DNA from: Opeltia flavorubescens
Taxonomy: Eukaryota; Ascomycota; Lecanoromycetes; Teloschistales; Teloschistaceae
Length of the DNA stretch: 64,000 bases
Direction: 5' to 3'
Assembly (NCBI GenBank): GCA_000442125.1
Contig: KE546979.1
Coordinates: 992,001 to 1,056,000 of the forward strand
Shown piece by piece: positions 14,170 to 27,159 of the stretch. Within the stretch, counting starts at the first letter, position 1. Every line of letters begins with the position of its first letter. The position numbers and the translations under genes were made by a program. The notes under the pieces were generated by a model. It saw nothing but the letters and a program-made list of their open reading frames with translations, had not been told where the DNA came from and ran no database searches.

Positions 14170-17100
14170 AAAATTTCTATTTAAACAGCTACTAAATACT
14201 ATAATTTAAAAAATATTAGTTTTTATAAATATTAAAAGTATTAACGAGAGGCGATATAATACTATTAAGTTTATAATTATTAAAATTTTTATATTTAATA
14301 AAAGAGCTATAAAGCTTACTATTATTACGCGCGAGCTTTATTTAGTAAACGATTTAAGCGCTAATATATTTATTAGTATTAATATTATAAAGTTTAAAGA
14401 TATTAATATATACCTATCTACGAATATAATAACTATTAGCTCCTACAATAATATAGTAGTACTAATCGCTACTAGTATTAAAGGTACTAGAATAAACGCT
14501 ATTATTTATAGTACTTAATAAATTATAATACCGCTATACGCTAGTAAGGCCGTTAAAATCGCTAGCCTATATTAAAGTCCTTTAAACCTTTTATAAGACC
14601 GTAACTTTATTTATAAGTTAAAAATTTTAGATACCCTCGCTAGCTATACGTATATTATAGATTATATATTTAAATAAGTTTATATTCGGAATAATACACT
14701 ATTTCCTATTTAATTAGCTATAAAAATTCAGCTAGATATTATTTAAGAATATAAAATTAATAAATACTATTAAATAAACTCGGAAGATTATAAACTAGCT
14801 ATTAAAATATTAAAATAAAAGCCTGGATAGTTTTTAAAGAATTTTAAATATTATATAACAGCCGCTATAATAGCTATTATAGCTTTAAATACCGCTGTTA
14901 TACTATTTATTAATTTTAACTATTAGACGGAAGTAGTATATTTTATAGAAGCAATAATCTTTAAAATATAAGCTGAATAAGCTACCCTAGCTATTCTAAT
15001 TAAACGCTACCCGCGTTTATAGTAAAATACTAATAATATAATTAATATACCGGAGTTAGAGTATATAAATATTCTATTAATAGAAAACTAGAAGTAAATC
15101 TATAAACTCAAGTAAACTTATATATACTCTATTAGTATTCGTAATAAGAAGGTTATTAATAAAGTCTTTAATAAACTTTATAAGTAAAATCAGATAGAAT
15201 AAACTATTATAGCTATCTTATTTTTATTTCTTTACTTTATAGTATAAAAAGATACTGATTAAAGCTTTAAAAGCCGTATTATTATTGATATTCAGGTACT
15301 TAATAAAATTATAATACTAGATACCTACTTAATTCTATTATAAACGGAAATCCTAACGTAGATTTATAATACTAAAGTTCTTTCTATAATTAATTTCGTA
15401 AACTTCTTCTATTAATAGTAGATTAACTAATAGTATCGCTACTATTTAATAATAGTTTTATATTAGAGGTAAGAAACGTTTAAAATACTGGTAATAGGTT
15501 ATTATAACTTACCAGCTTACGTATAATAGATAATAGATAGGATTTTATACCCGTTTTACTCCTTTTATAAAGCCTATATCGATAATATTATAATTTTTTT
15601 TTTTTTAATAGAAGAGTATATAAAATATTTTAACTAGATCTTCAGCACGCTTAATACTATAAATCTGTATTTATTATTTATAAAATCGTTTATTAACTAT
15701 ATATTTATATATCTATTAGGCTAGAAGGTTAATACCTTCGGGCTTATTATAGCGAAAAATAAGTTAAAAGCAATTTTAAAGCTCTTATTTCTATATATAT
15801 TTTAATAACTAAAAAAATATTTAAATTTAATAGGCTACTTTCAGTAGTATATTAGTAATTATACGGCTATTATAAAGCTACTTTAAAAACGTAAAACTTA
15901 TATAAACCGCGATATTACCGTTAGGAATAATATTTATAAAAAAACTACTACCCGAAGTCTACTAGTAGTATTTATATCTAAAGAATTTAACGCGTTTTAT
16001 TATTTATAGAAGCTCTTTTTATCGCTATTAATCCTGGTCCACTTTAATAAAAGTTTAGTATTATATATAGATCTAGACGCTAGTAAAGAGTTCGGTTTTA
16101 TAGTCTATATCTATTATAATATAAACGAAGCCACCTATAAAATAAGCGAAAAATTTAAATAAAAATCTAAACGATCGATTCTATTCTTTAACCGCTTATT
16201 ATTAGACGTTAAAATATACTATTAGCCTATAAAATTAAAGGTTATAAGTATCGTTTAAGTAGTTAAAAAGATCCGTTATATAATCGAAGTAATTAAATAT
16301 ATTATTATTATTTATACGGACTATTCTACTATAGTTAGTATTTTACGCTAGACTAGCTTAAATATAGTATTTATAAAAAAGCTTAACCTTCGTTTAATAT
16401 AAGCTTCTGAATATTTTTAATATTTTAGGTTTAATATCCGTTATAAGTTTAAAGTTATAAATATAGTTTTAGATATATTATTAAGGCTTATTAGCTGTAA
16501 ATACCGCCTGGAAATAAACGAATCGCTAGATATAGAGGCCTTTATAGTGCGTTATTTCCCGGTAAACCTAGTAAAAATATTAACTGAATTCCGCTAACGA
16601 TTAATCGATAGGTATATAAAAAAAGGCCGTTAGGCTAAAATTAAGGAATCTGTTAAAGCTAATATAAAATTAGGTAATAATACTATTAAACTACCGTACT
16701 GTATTATTAACGCGCTATTTTATTTTAATAATAATAAACGAGGCTTACGTTTAATAATACCTATAGATATAAAAAAGGAAGTATTCTAGCTAGTATATAA
16801 TAAAATAGGCTATCCCGGCTATATACGCACGTATAAACGTTTAATAGAAGGCTTTTATATATATAATATATCAACGAAGTTGTATAAGTTTATTCGCTAC
16901 TATCTATAGTACTAAATTAATTAAATATTTCGCTACTGCCTATACGGAGTTTTATAGCTAGTATTCAGCCTAATAAAACCGTTCTATACGCTTACTATCG
17001 ATTTTATCCTCGTTCTACTAAAATCGTATAAAAAATATAATTATTATATATTAGTAATAAATAAATTTATTAAAGTAGTTATCTATATACTTAAAAAGAC

Positions 17101-18340
17101 TATTTAAAGCGGTAAATAATAGGCCGAATAGCTATTAAATAAACTGGTAAAGTTAAATTAGGGCGTACCGCGAGTAGTAATTTCGGATTATAATAGAAAG
17201 TTTATAGATTAGTTATAGCGTTAAATATTTAAGGTATTAAAGGTAGATTTATAGTATTCTACTATTTAGTATCTATAAACTAATAGTATATTAGAACGGT
17301 TTAATTAAATCGTTGAAATTATTATACGCTATTATATCGTTATATTAAACGATTTTAAGCTATAGTTTACTATTCTTTTATAAATATTAACGGCTCTAAA
17401 TAACTCTATAAACTATAGTTCTATACTTAAAATACCTAATTAAGTATTATTTAGATTTAAAACTCGTGAAATACTAAACCTTCTATACCTACTAGACCCT
17501 AAGTAAACTATCTAGCTAGAAGATACGCTAGGCCCTAAAGCTCCTATCGACGCTCCCGTTAAAGAACCAGCTACTTTTTTAGCTATAATATAGATAGCTC
17601 GTCGCTGTAACCCGACTGTTTTAAAAACTAACGAGCCTATAAACGTACTTATAATACGGAATACTATAGTATTAATAACCGTAGAAGAGTATTAACCTAT
17701 ATATATTAATATTAAAGATACTATTACTTTTACTATAATAAAAATAAAAAAATATTATAATATATATTATTAACTAGTTTATTTTAAAGTTAGCGATTTT
17801 ATAAAGATATATTTATATTAAAGCTATAATATATCGGGGTTCACGTTTAAAAAGATTAAATAATAGCTAGTAAGCCCTTTTAAAATCATTAAACGTATTA
17901 GACTATTAGCCTACTATTTAAAACTACTACCTATTATAAAAATTTACGATATAATATCGGTGGTATATTTAGAGCTTACTACTAACTCTAGCGATAATTC
18001 TTACTAGCGTTATTATATATTTATACCCCTAGTCGTCGTTAATAGTAATAAAAAGTTCGAAATCGAACGAATCCTCTATAAGCGCTATATCTATAAGGGT
18101 AAAGGTTTTTTTACTTAATATTTTATTCGTTAAGTTAATTATAGGCCTAAAAATAATTAATAGATACCTAAATACCACCTAGATAATATTAAGATACTAG
18201 TAGAAGAGTATAAGCGCCGTTTTAGCCTGGAATCGGCTTTAAATTACGATAAGGCTATTAATAATACTAATATTAATATTAAATAGTAGGAATAAGTTAA
18301 GGAGCCGCTTATCAGCGAGGAAGAGCCTATTATTAGAGGC
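14170..18340 (+). pseudogene. Pol region of Gypsy A: PR, RT, RNase H, IN, chromodomain
   Basis: Fossil pol, read on the plus strand. A retropepsin-like stretch lies near 14330-14500. The reverse transcriptase spans roughly 15050-15700, with its Y-x-D-D-type active-site block near 15574. An RNase H start block, with the D-A-S element typical of fungal Gypsy elements, lies near 16065-16090 and the domain runs to about 16470. The integrase zinc-binding region is near 16790-16960 and the catalytic core near 16985-17400. A chromodomain-like segment lies near 18050-18200. RT and RNase H preceding IN exclude Copia. In chromoviruses the chromodomain steers insertion toward heterochromatin, which fits this location. 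The frames are broken throughout by RIP. Confidence 0.8.
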
Positions 18341-18366
18341 TAATAGCTTTATTTATTACCGGCATC

Positions 18367-18571
18367 TATTGCGGCTATACCGTATAGGTAGAAGGCTGAT
18401 AGGGTAAATAGGGCTGAATAGCTACCGTAGCTCGAAAGAGGCCTTCTAAATATATTTACCTAGTTGGGTTTAGCGCTTCTTGGCGCCTATATTTATTTAG
18501 TTATAGATTTTATAGGTAGATAGTTCCTTACCTTCAATATAATACTATTACCCTATACCTGCAGTGCAATA
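18367..18571 (+). repeat. 3' LTR of Gypsy A
   Basis: 205 bp, same length as the 5' LTR. It starts at a TATTGCGG block corresponding to TGTTGCGG. The left part is RIP-altered where the 5' LTR is spared; the final 40 bases keep some CpA and TpG. No clear polypurine tract was recognised upstream. TATAT follows at 18572-18576. Confidence 0.9.
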
Positions 18572-20104
18572 TATATTTAATTATTTTTTTTTATTTATTA
18601 AAAAAGAAAACGCTATATTATAAATTTTTAAATTAATTAAAATATTTTTTTTTAATTTTTATTTTTTATTATTAATTAATTATTTATTATATAATATTTT
18701 TATTTATATATTTTTAATAATTCGGTTTATATTTATTTTTAATAAATTTTTTCTAACTCGCTATTAATATAATATTAATATAATAAATTTTATATTTTAT
18801 TATATATAATTATATCGCGACGTTTATAGTATTACTATTTAATTATACTATTTTTATTTTTTTAAGCTTTTATAAAAACGTATATATATATTATAATTCT
18901 TTTTTTTTATTCTATTTAATATTATATTCTTTTTTTTACTAGTAGATTATTTTTAAATATAAAATAGCTATAAATCGAAATTTTTATATTAATAGCTATT
19001 GTAGTTTATTATATTCGATTCTATTTATTTAATAAATAATACTCTAGCTAGTTTATAAAATAAATAAAAGTCTAGAAATAAAATAAATAATTTAATAAAC
19101 TAGTAAACTTTAATATTAAAATAATATATAAAAATAAAATAAGATTATAACGGATTAAAATTTTACCGCGTTTAATTTTTTATAAAACTAGCTCGATTTA
19201 AAATATAGTTATTATATAAAAAACAGGTATTAATTTATTTAAAAGTAATTAAAATTAATAATAGTTTTATTAATCTACTAGATATTTTATTTTAAAATAG
19301 CTCCTTATATTAAATAAATAATAGGTAATTAAACGAATTAATAAAGTTTTATTCTAATATAAAATAGTAAAAGCTCGGCTAAAAAAAATTAATATTATTT
19401 AAAATTTATTAAATTTAAAAGTTTTAATCGTTTTATCGCTATAATAATATTATTATAATATAATTCAACGTTTATTAATATTTTAATTATAGCCGTTTTT
19501 AACGTTTAAATAATATAATAAAGAATTAATATTATAAAAAAATTATATATAAAAATAAATAGTAGTTAGTATTATTACTACTATATTTCTATTTATATTT
19601 TTCAAATATAGATTTTCTTCTATATATTTTTTTATATTAATTTTTAAAAGTTATAATATTCGATTTTATTATATTAAACGTTTTTATTTTAAATATATAT
19701 TTTATATTTTATTTTTTTTATTATATTACGTTATATTTATATTTCCAGCCCGATTTTTTTATTTTTACTTATTTATATTTTTATAAATTTATTAAAAAAT
19801 AATTTTTAATAATATAACTAGTTATAAAGATAATAAATTTATTATTTTTTTTAAATTTAAAAATATATTTTTATATTAATATAGTCTTAAAGATATTTTA
19901 ATAAATATTTTAAATAGAATAAACCTTTTATTATTTTAATTTTAATATAGTTTATTTGAATAAAAATAATATAATTAAATTTTACCTAATAGGTTTTCTT
20001 ATAAATAGTAAAATTTGTTTTTTATTTATTAAATATTAATTAGTTTTTTAATTTAAGAATAAAATAACTTTAAAATAATTTATAAAATATAAAAAAGTTA
20101 TATT

Positions 20105-20122
20105 TTCGAGTAATTACTCGAA
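20105..20122. repeat. Perfect 18-bp palindrome
   Basis: TTCGAGTAATTACTCGAA reads the same on both strands, with no spacer. Its two CpG steps are intact in otherwise heavily decayed DNA. No neighbouring element explains it. Confidence 0.6.
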
Positions 20123-20435
20123 GAATCTAATAATTAAAAGTTTAATAGTATTTATAAAGATTAAAGATTATTAATAATATTATATATACTAGATAATTAA
20201 AATCCCGAATTATAGAAAAAATTAAATAGTTTTTAAAATTTAATAATATTTTTAATTTTTACTTTATACAGCGAAGTAATATATTATAATACTTTTTTAT
20301 TATTAAACCCGCAATTTAATTTAATATTAGATTTTTATTATATAAAAATTAGATTATAGATTAATTTATTATTATAATACCTAATTAAAACTGCGATTAC
20401 TACTAGATAAATCGAAATATTTTCACTAATTATTT

Positions 20436-22552
20436 CTATAATAGCGATTCTACTACTATATAAAATTAATATAAGCGGCGGTTTTTTTTTAAATTTAAAA
20501 GCTGCTATTTAAATATAAAATCTTTATATATAAAAAAATACCGTATAAATATTTACTTTTCCGATAATAAAACGACTATTTAGATATATTATATCGCTTT
20601 TTTAAAAATTAAAAAAAATAAAATAAAATTTCTTTTTATAATTTTAAAAATAAAATTAAAACTTTTATATATTGAATTAAAATTTAGAGTTTATATTAAA
20701 ATTAATAAATTTTATTTTAAACTATTAATAGTTTTAAATTAATAATATTAATTCGTATAAATTTTATTCTAGTTATATAAATAATAATCGGTTTTTTATT
20801 TAAAAATTAAATTTTTTAAATTAAATATATATTTAATATTTTTTAAATAATAAATTTCGAATATTAAAAAAAATATTTAAAAAATTATATACCTTTTAAT
20901 TTTAAATACAATTTCTATTTAATAAAATTTTTTTTTTTATTAATTATTAAAAAATATTCGTTTAAATCTTTTTTAAATTAAAATATAATTTTATTTTTAT
21001 AAATTTTCGCGAATTTATTTTTATAAAAATTTTCTAAACTAATAAACTATTATAAATATTATTCTATTATTTTTATAAAATATTCTAGTTATTAATTTTA
21101 TTAAATATTTTACTTATTAATTTTATTATATATTCTAATAATCTAGATACTAAATTTTTATAGTTAAAATTATATATATTTTTTAAAACCAGTTTTTTAA
21201 AGGTTTTAAAATTATATAATATTATATAATACTTTTATAATTTAATTATTAAAATACTTTTACCTTTTAAAAAGGATTTTACTAATTTTTAGAATTAATA
21301 TTTATATTTATATTATTAGAAATATTCGGTTTTTTAACTAGTATAATATTAAACTATTATTTATATTATTTATAGAATAAAAATTAAAAAAAAAGAAATA
21401 ATAACTATTTTTATTATTTAGTATAAAATTTTCATTATTAGTTTTCCTTTTTAAATTATAAACGAGAGTATAAATTTATTAGTACTAATAAAATATAGAT
21501 TATTTAATTATTAATAGCGAAGTTTATTATTTAATATATAATTTTAGAATTTTATTTTTTATTAATTATCCTATTTTTATTTTAAAAAAAACTACTATAG
21601 TAAATTTATAATACGAAATATTAATATAGTATTATATTTTAAAAGAACTTTATATAATTTAAAAATAAAAATTAAAAAAGATTAAATAAAAAAAATAAAG
21701 GAAATTAATTAAATAATAATAAATATATTAATAAAATATAATCTATTTTAAAAAAATTAATACTTTAAAATATAAATTATTATATATATTAATCTTATTT
21801 TAAAATCTATAAAATAAAATTTTAAATAGAAAAATTACTGCTTTAAAGGATATTATAATAAAAAAATATAAAAAATCGAGTATAAAAGTTCTTATAATTA
21901 GTTTAACGGTTATAAATTTTAATAAAAATATTAGCTTTTTAACCCGCTTTAAATATAAAACTATAGGAACTTTTATTAATTTTTATATAAACTACTTTAA
22001 TCTTTAATTTAATTAGATCGTTTAATAAAATATAAGAATATTAAATTTAGAAATTCTAGAGCTTTATAAAAAAAAGTAATTTTTTTTAATTATATTTAAA
22101 GAAAATCTCGATTATAATATAATATTTAAAAAATATCGTTTAGTTATAAATTATATAAAAATTTAAATTAAAATTAAAAAATTTAATTTTAAATCTAATA
22201 ATATAATAAAATACCGGTTAAAATATTATAAAAAAAATAAATTATTATAAAAGTTTTATTAATTTAAATTTTTTTTGAATTTTATATCTATATTTAAAAT
22301 ATTAAAATACTTTTAAACTATATTAAATAACTTTTTAAATTTTTTTAATTATAAAAATAGTATTATTTAAATTAAAAATATCGCTATAAATATTATATTA
22401 AATAAAAATTCTATTTTATATTAGTTTATTTATTGTATTTTCGCGGATTATTTTATTTATAGTAGTATTTATATTATAAATATCTATAATAAAATTAATT
22501 TCGGCGGCGGTTTTATTAGAATTTAAAGGTACTATTTAAATATTAAAATATT
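20436..22552. repeat. Two related blocks around GCGGCGG, 2.03 kb apart
   Basis: Positions about 20436-20525 and 22440-22552 share a TAAAATTAAT stretch, then GCGGCGGTTTT (GCGGCGG at 20475 and at 22504), then a TTTAAA-rich stretch leading to CTATTTAAATAT. The similarity fades on both sides. They may be a tandem duplication, or the same part of two copies of an unknown element. Only the two blocks, not the DNA between them, support the call. Confidence 0.4.
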
Positions 22553-23379
22553 TATAATTCGAATACTATTTAAGATCTTTAAATAAAAAAGCGATAGTTT
22601 TTAATTAAAAAAAAAGATTTAATAATAATTAATTTTTTAAATAAACTTTATTTTTTTTTTATTAAATTAATTATATATTTTTTTATTTAAAATTAACGGC
22701 TTTTATTATAAATATTAAAACCCGGTAAAAATACCAATAATTATTAGCGTTTTTATATAAGTTATAATAGCTATTAATAGTAAAAGATTAAAATAGAGGT
22801 AATAAAAATATAAATTATTAGTTTAAATATTTAAAAAAAACTTTATAGATATATTTATAGCGGTAGAAATAGATATTATATTATAATTAATATCGCTAAT
22901 AAATATTAAAATTTTTTAAATATTGCGTTAAATATATAATAAAAGTTAAATAAAATATATAAATTATTTTATCTATTAATACTAATATAATAAAATAATA
23001 AAATTATATTATTATTTAATAAATATTTATAGAAATTTATTGAATAAAATATATTATAGTATTTAAATACGTTACTATATATAATTAAAAATTTTATAAT
23101 ATTATTATTATAGATTAAAATAATATAAATAATATAAATAATATTATAATTTAATAAACTATTATTAAAATTTATTAAATTAAAAATAAATATAAATATA
23201 TTTATTTATAATATATAAAAAATATTTAAAAAATAATTATTATTAGCTATCTATTTATTAATAAAATAGCTATATTTAAAAATTAAAAAGGCTAGTTTAA
23301 AAATTAAAAGCGCGTTCAGCGGTTAAAACTAGCTTTATACTTTTTAAACCGGATAAAATTCGTTTTATAATTTTAAAAT

Positions 23380-24177
23380 ATAGTTTATTTTAAAATTAGC
23401 GATTTTATAAAAATATATTTATATTAAAGTTATAATATATTGAAATTTACTTTTAAAAAAATTAAATAATAGTTAATAAATTTTAATAAAATTATTAATT
23501 ATATTAAACTATTAGTTTACTATTTAAAACTACTATTTATTATAAAAATTTATAATATAATATCGATAGTATATCTAAAGTTTACTATTAACCCTAGTAA
23601 TTATCTCTACCAGCGCTATTATATATCTATACCTCTAATTACTATCGATAGTAATAAAAAGTTTAAAATCGAATAAATTCTTTATAAATATTATATTTAT
23701 ATAAAAAAGGTTTTTTTATTTAATATTTTATTTATTAAATTAGTTATAAATTTAAAAATAATTAATAAATATTTAAATACCGTTTAAATACTATTAAAAT
23801 ATTAATAGAAAAGTATAAATATTATTTTAACCCGAAATCGGTTTTAAATTGTAATAAAGCCGCTAATAATATTAATACTAATATTAAATAGTAAGAATAA
23901 ATTAAAAATTCGTTTATTAATAAAAAAAAGCCTATTATTAAAAATTAATAGCTTTATTTAATACTAATATTTATTATAATTATATTATATAAATAGAAAA
24001 TTAATAGAATAAATAAAGTTAAATAGTTATTATAATTTAAAAAAAGCTTTTTAAATAAATTTATTTAATTAAATTTAACGCCTTTTAATATTTATATTTA
24101 TTTAATTATAGATTCTATAAATAAAAAAATTTCTAACTTTTAATATAATACTATTATTTTATATCTATTATATAATA
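23380..24177 (+). mobile_element. Old Gypsy fragment E1: integrase end, chromodomain, 3' LTR
   Basis: It aligns with copy A from about 17773 to its end, covering the integrase tail, the chromodomain-like stretch and a terminal LTR (23972-24177). Everything upstream of that point is absent, so this is a 3' remnant. It is far more AT-shifted than copies A and B, so the insertion is older. Broken many times. Confidence 0.8.
23972..24177 (+). repeat. 3' LTR of fragment E1
   Basis: About 206 bp, colinear with the family LTR from its TATT start to its TATAATA end. Heavily RIP-mutated. Confidence 0.75.
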
Positions 24178-24199
24178 ATTAATAATAATAATAAATTTA

Positions 24200-24712
24200 A
24201 ATTTAAACAAATTGTTTATAAATACCGTATTAATAAAAATAAAAAATTTTTTATTTAATATTTTATTTATTAGATTAATTATAGATTTAAAATTATTTAA
24301 TAAATATTTAAATATTATTTAAATAATATTATAATCTTTTTAAAAAAATATAAATATTATTTTTATCTAAAATCGGCTTTTAAATTATAATAAAATTATT
24401 AATAATATTAATACTAATATTAAATAGTAAAAATAAATTAAACAGCCGTTTATTAGTAAAAAATAGCGTAGAATTAGAAACTAATAGCTTTATTTATTAC
24501 CGGTATTTACTATAGTTTTATAATATAAATAAAAGGCTAAAAAAATAAATAAAATTTATTAATTATTATAATTTAAAAAAAGCCTTTTAAATATATTTAT
24601 CTAGGTAAATTTAGCGTTTTTTAGCGGCTATATTTACTAAATTATAGATATTATTAATAAATAATATTTAATTTTTTATTTAATATTATTATTTTATATT
24701 TATTATATAATA
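24200..24712 (+). mobile_element. Old Gypsy fragment E2: chromodomain end and 3' LTR
   Basis: A second 3' remnant in the same orientation as E1, starting only about 20 bases after it. It aligns with copy A from about 18060 (chromodomain-like region) to the LTR end, with the LTR at 24508-24712. The pre-LTR ATTACCGG motif is kept. Two 3' ends back to back, each lacking the body, suggest recombination between nested or tandem copies. Broken, old. Confidence 0.8.
24508..24712 (+). repeat. 3' LTR of fragment E2
   Basis: 205 bp, colinear with the family LTR. It differs from the E1 LTR as much as from those of A and B by eye, so E1 and E2 appear to come from separate insertions. Confidence 0.75.
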
Positions 24713-25236
24713 TAAATAATAATTTTTAAAATATAAACTAAATAAATTATTTTAATTATTTTATTTAAATACTACTTATATTTTTAATAAATATTTTTGT
24801 TTAATATTTCTAAGAAATATTTTTAATATATATTTTTAATTAAAATTTTTAATAAATATTTTTAATAAAATACTAAAAATATAAATAATATACAGGAAAT
24901 TAAATATATAAATATTCTATTAATAAAAAAACTAAAAATAGTTTTTTAAATTCAAATAAATTTATTTAAATTTTATTAATATTTAAATTAAAAAAATTGT
25001 TAATAAAGTTTTTAATAGATTTTATAAATAATTATTATAATTATTCTATTTCTATTTTTTTATTTTATAATATAAAAAAATATTAAATAAAACTTTAAAA
25101 ATTATATTATTATTAGTATTTAAATTTTTAAAATAATTTTAATATAAAATATCTATTTAATTTTATTATAAATAGAAATTTTAGCGCAAATTTATATAAT
25201 TAGAATTTTTTTTATAATAAATTTTACGAGTTTTTT

Positions 25237-25396
25237 TGTAATAAATAAAGAATATACAGTATATAAAATCTGGTAGTAAATAGGTTGATTCCTAAATCTT
25301 TATAGAATCGCTGTAAAAAGTATAAGAACGCTAAGCGTACTAGGCCTAATCCGATAGTAATATCGAGGCTTATATTTTTTATAATAGAATTGTAAC
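25237..25396 (+). repeat. Element Z terminal repeat, copy 1
   Basis: Outermost left repeat. It contains the family core CTAGGCCTAATCCG followed by TAGTAATA. Its end overlaps the TGTAAC start of copy 2, as if one terminal repeat had been duplicated in tandem. Confidence 0.7.
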
Positions 25397-25551
25397 GAAT
25401 AAAAAATATATAGTATATAAAATCTGGTAGTAAATAGATTGATTGCTAAATTTCTATAAAATCGCTATAAAAAGTATAAGAACGCTAAGTATACTAGGCC
25501 TAATCCGGTAGTAATACCGAGGCTTACGTTTTTTATAGTAGAATCGTAATA
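25391..25551 (+). repeat. Element Z terminal repeat, copy 2
   Basis: 161 bp, direct orientation. It is directly followed by the interior, which begins GATGCC as in the 45-kb copy. Confidence 0.75.
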
Positions 25552-25574
25552 GATGCCTACAAAAAATATAAAAA

Positions 25575-25610
25575 GCAGCGCCCTCGCTGCTAATAGCGCC
25601 GGCGAGGTAC
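25575..25610 (+). other. Conserved GC-rich double hairpin in Z interior
   Basis: GCAGCG-CCCT-CGCTGC forms a perfect 6-bp stem, followed at once by AGCGCCGGCGAGGT containing the palindrome CGCCGGCG. The same arrangement occurs at 45201-45236 with almost no change, although the surrounding DNA here has been RIP-mutated. Its position just inside the left terminal repeat is where LTR elements carry packaging or primer signals. That role is inference. Confidence 0.6.
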
Positions 25611-27159
25611 TATAGAGATAATAGACGCTCAGTATATATAATTTGTATATATTTTATATTCTAGATTCTATATAACCCGTAGTAATACCTCTAGCAGGTA
25701 TTTTAATAAAAATTTGCTTATTTTCTATATATTATTCTCTTCTAGTATATAGTTAATATATATAATATATATATTAAATATATTATATATACTTTATATA
25801 CTATATATACTAAATCTACTAAATCTATTATATAGTATAGGGGGGTACTACAGCGAAAAAGAGGTATATAACGGCGAAATAAAAGGTATAATACGTATTT
25901 AATTTAAAAAAATAGCTTTTAATTGATTAAATTTAATTATATTAACTAAAACTTAAATTTATACATTTAAATACTATATTCTAATTAGCTAAAAACGAAC
26001 TGTATATTTAATATATACTTATTTAGAGTTAAATTTTTTAAAAAACTAGTCGATTATTATCTATAGCTTTTTTTAGCGTTTATATAATAGTAAATATAAT
26101 AGTATATATAGGTTTAAAAAAGATTTCTCGTGCGATTTAATATATTTAATAGATATAAATAATAAAATTTCTTATAGTAATATAGTAGGGGTTTATAGAA
26201 TTATTTATAAAGAGTATAAAGGTATTAATAAAAATACTAGTATATATATATTTAATATATAAATATATTTTTTATAGTTTTAAAAAGTATTTAATAAAGA
26301 TTTCTCGTTATTTTAAATAGTTTTTTTCTAGAGATTTCGTATAGAATAAGAACGCAACTATTATTTACTATAGGGTAGTAGGCGATAAAAAGCTCCCGGT
26401 ATATACAGCTGAAATATACTTATATAGCTATATATTTAATAAAAATCTCTTTAAATACCGGCGGTATTTATAATAAAATTAATATTTAAATATTATTTAT
26501 ATTTAATTAATTTCTATAAAAGTTTTTTATTTAGCTTTTTATATTATAGCAGCTTGTTTTTTTTATTCTTCCTTGCGTTCTCGTATTATTTTTACCTAAA
26601 CTACTACTAATTTTTCGAGAACGAAAAAGTATTTAAGTAACTTAATATAGTATTACTTTAAAGGATCGATAAAAATAGTTCAATTATTTAAAGCGAGATT
26701 ATAGGCTTTATATTTAATTTAATCTTTATCCTCTATAATAGAATTATAATTAAAACTAGTAGAAATTATATAAAATAGGTATAAAAGATTAAAAAACGGC
26801 TAATTAACAAATTCTAGCTTTTTAAAAGAGAAATATTTTATTTTTTTAGTAATTATATAGGTGGTAAAAAAAGAAAATTTTTTATAGGCTATTTGATAGG
26901 TAATTTAATAGATAGACGATTTAGTAAACGAATACTATATAATAATTAGATACTTTTCAATAAAATAGATATAAATTTAATAAAATAAATACTTAAAATA
27001 GATACTAGTAAATAACTAGTAGTTTTTATAGAATAATTAGGTACTGTCGAAGCTACTAGATATTATATAGTAACTAGTACTATTTAAACTGCTAGATACT
27101 ATAGGGTAATTGGGGTATAATAATATAAATAGGATTTAAATATATTAATTGCTATTATT

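Larger units (their letters stand above)
11374..18571 (+). mobile_element. Ty3/Gypsy LTR retrotransposon A (broken fossil)
   Basis: A complete-length but inactivated element of 7198 bp. Two 205-bp LTRs in direct orientation bound it, and TATAT stands on both outer sides (11369-11373 and 18572-18576), the 5-bp target duplication expected for this group. A candidate primer-binding site begins two bases after the 5' LTR. The plus strand shows the Gypsy pol order: protease-like region, reverse transcriptase, RNase H, integrase, then a chromodomain-like tail, which points to the chromovirus branch. RIP has broken the coding frames very many times. Divergence between its two LTRs is largely transitions. 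It is younger than copies C, D and E, and somewhat more mutated than copy B by eye. Confidence 0.92.
18577..23379. other. Unclassified AT-rich relic DNA
   Basis: No gene or assignable transposon was recognised. Residual G+C is patchy (near 18815-18840, 20270-20480 and 22430-22560). Two small structures inside are listed separately: an 18-bp palindrome at 20105 and a pair of GCGGCGG-containing blocks 2.03 kb apart. Near 23290-23340, AAGGCTAGTTT and AAACTAGCTTT form an inverted pair just before the Gypsy fragment E1 and could be a decayed element end. Confidence 0.6.
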
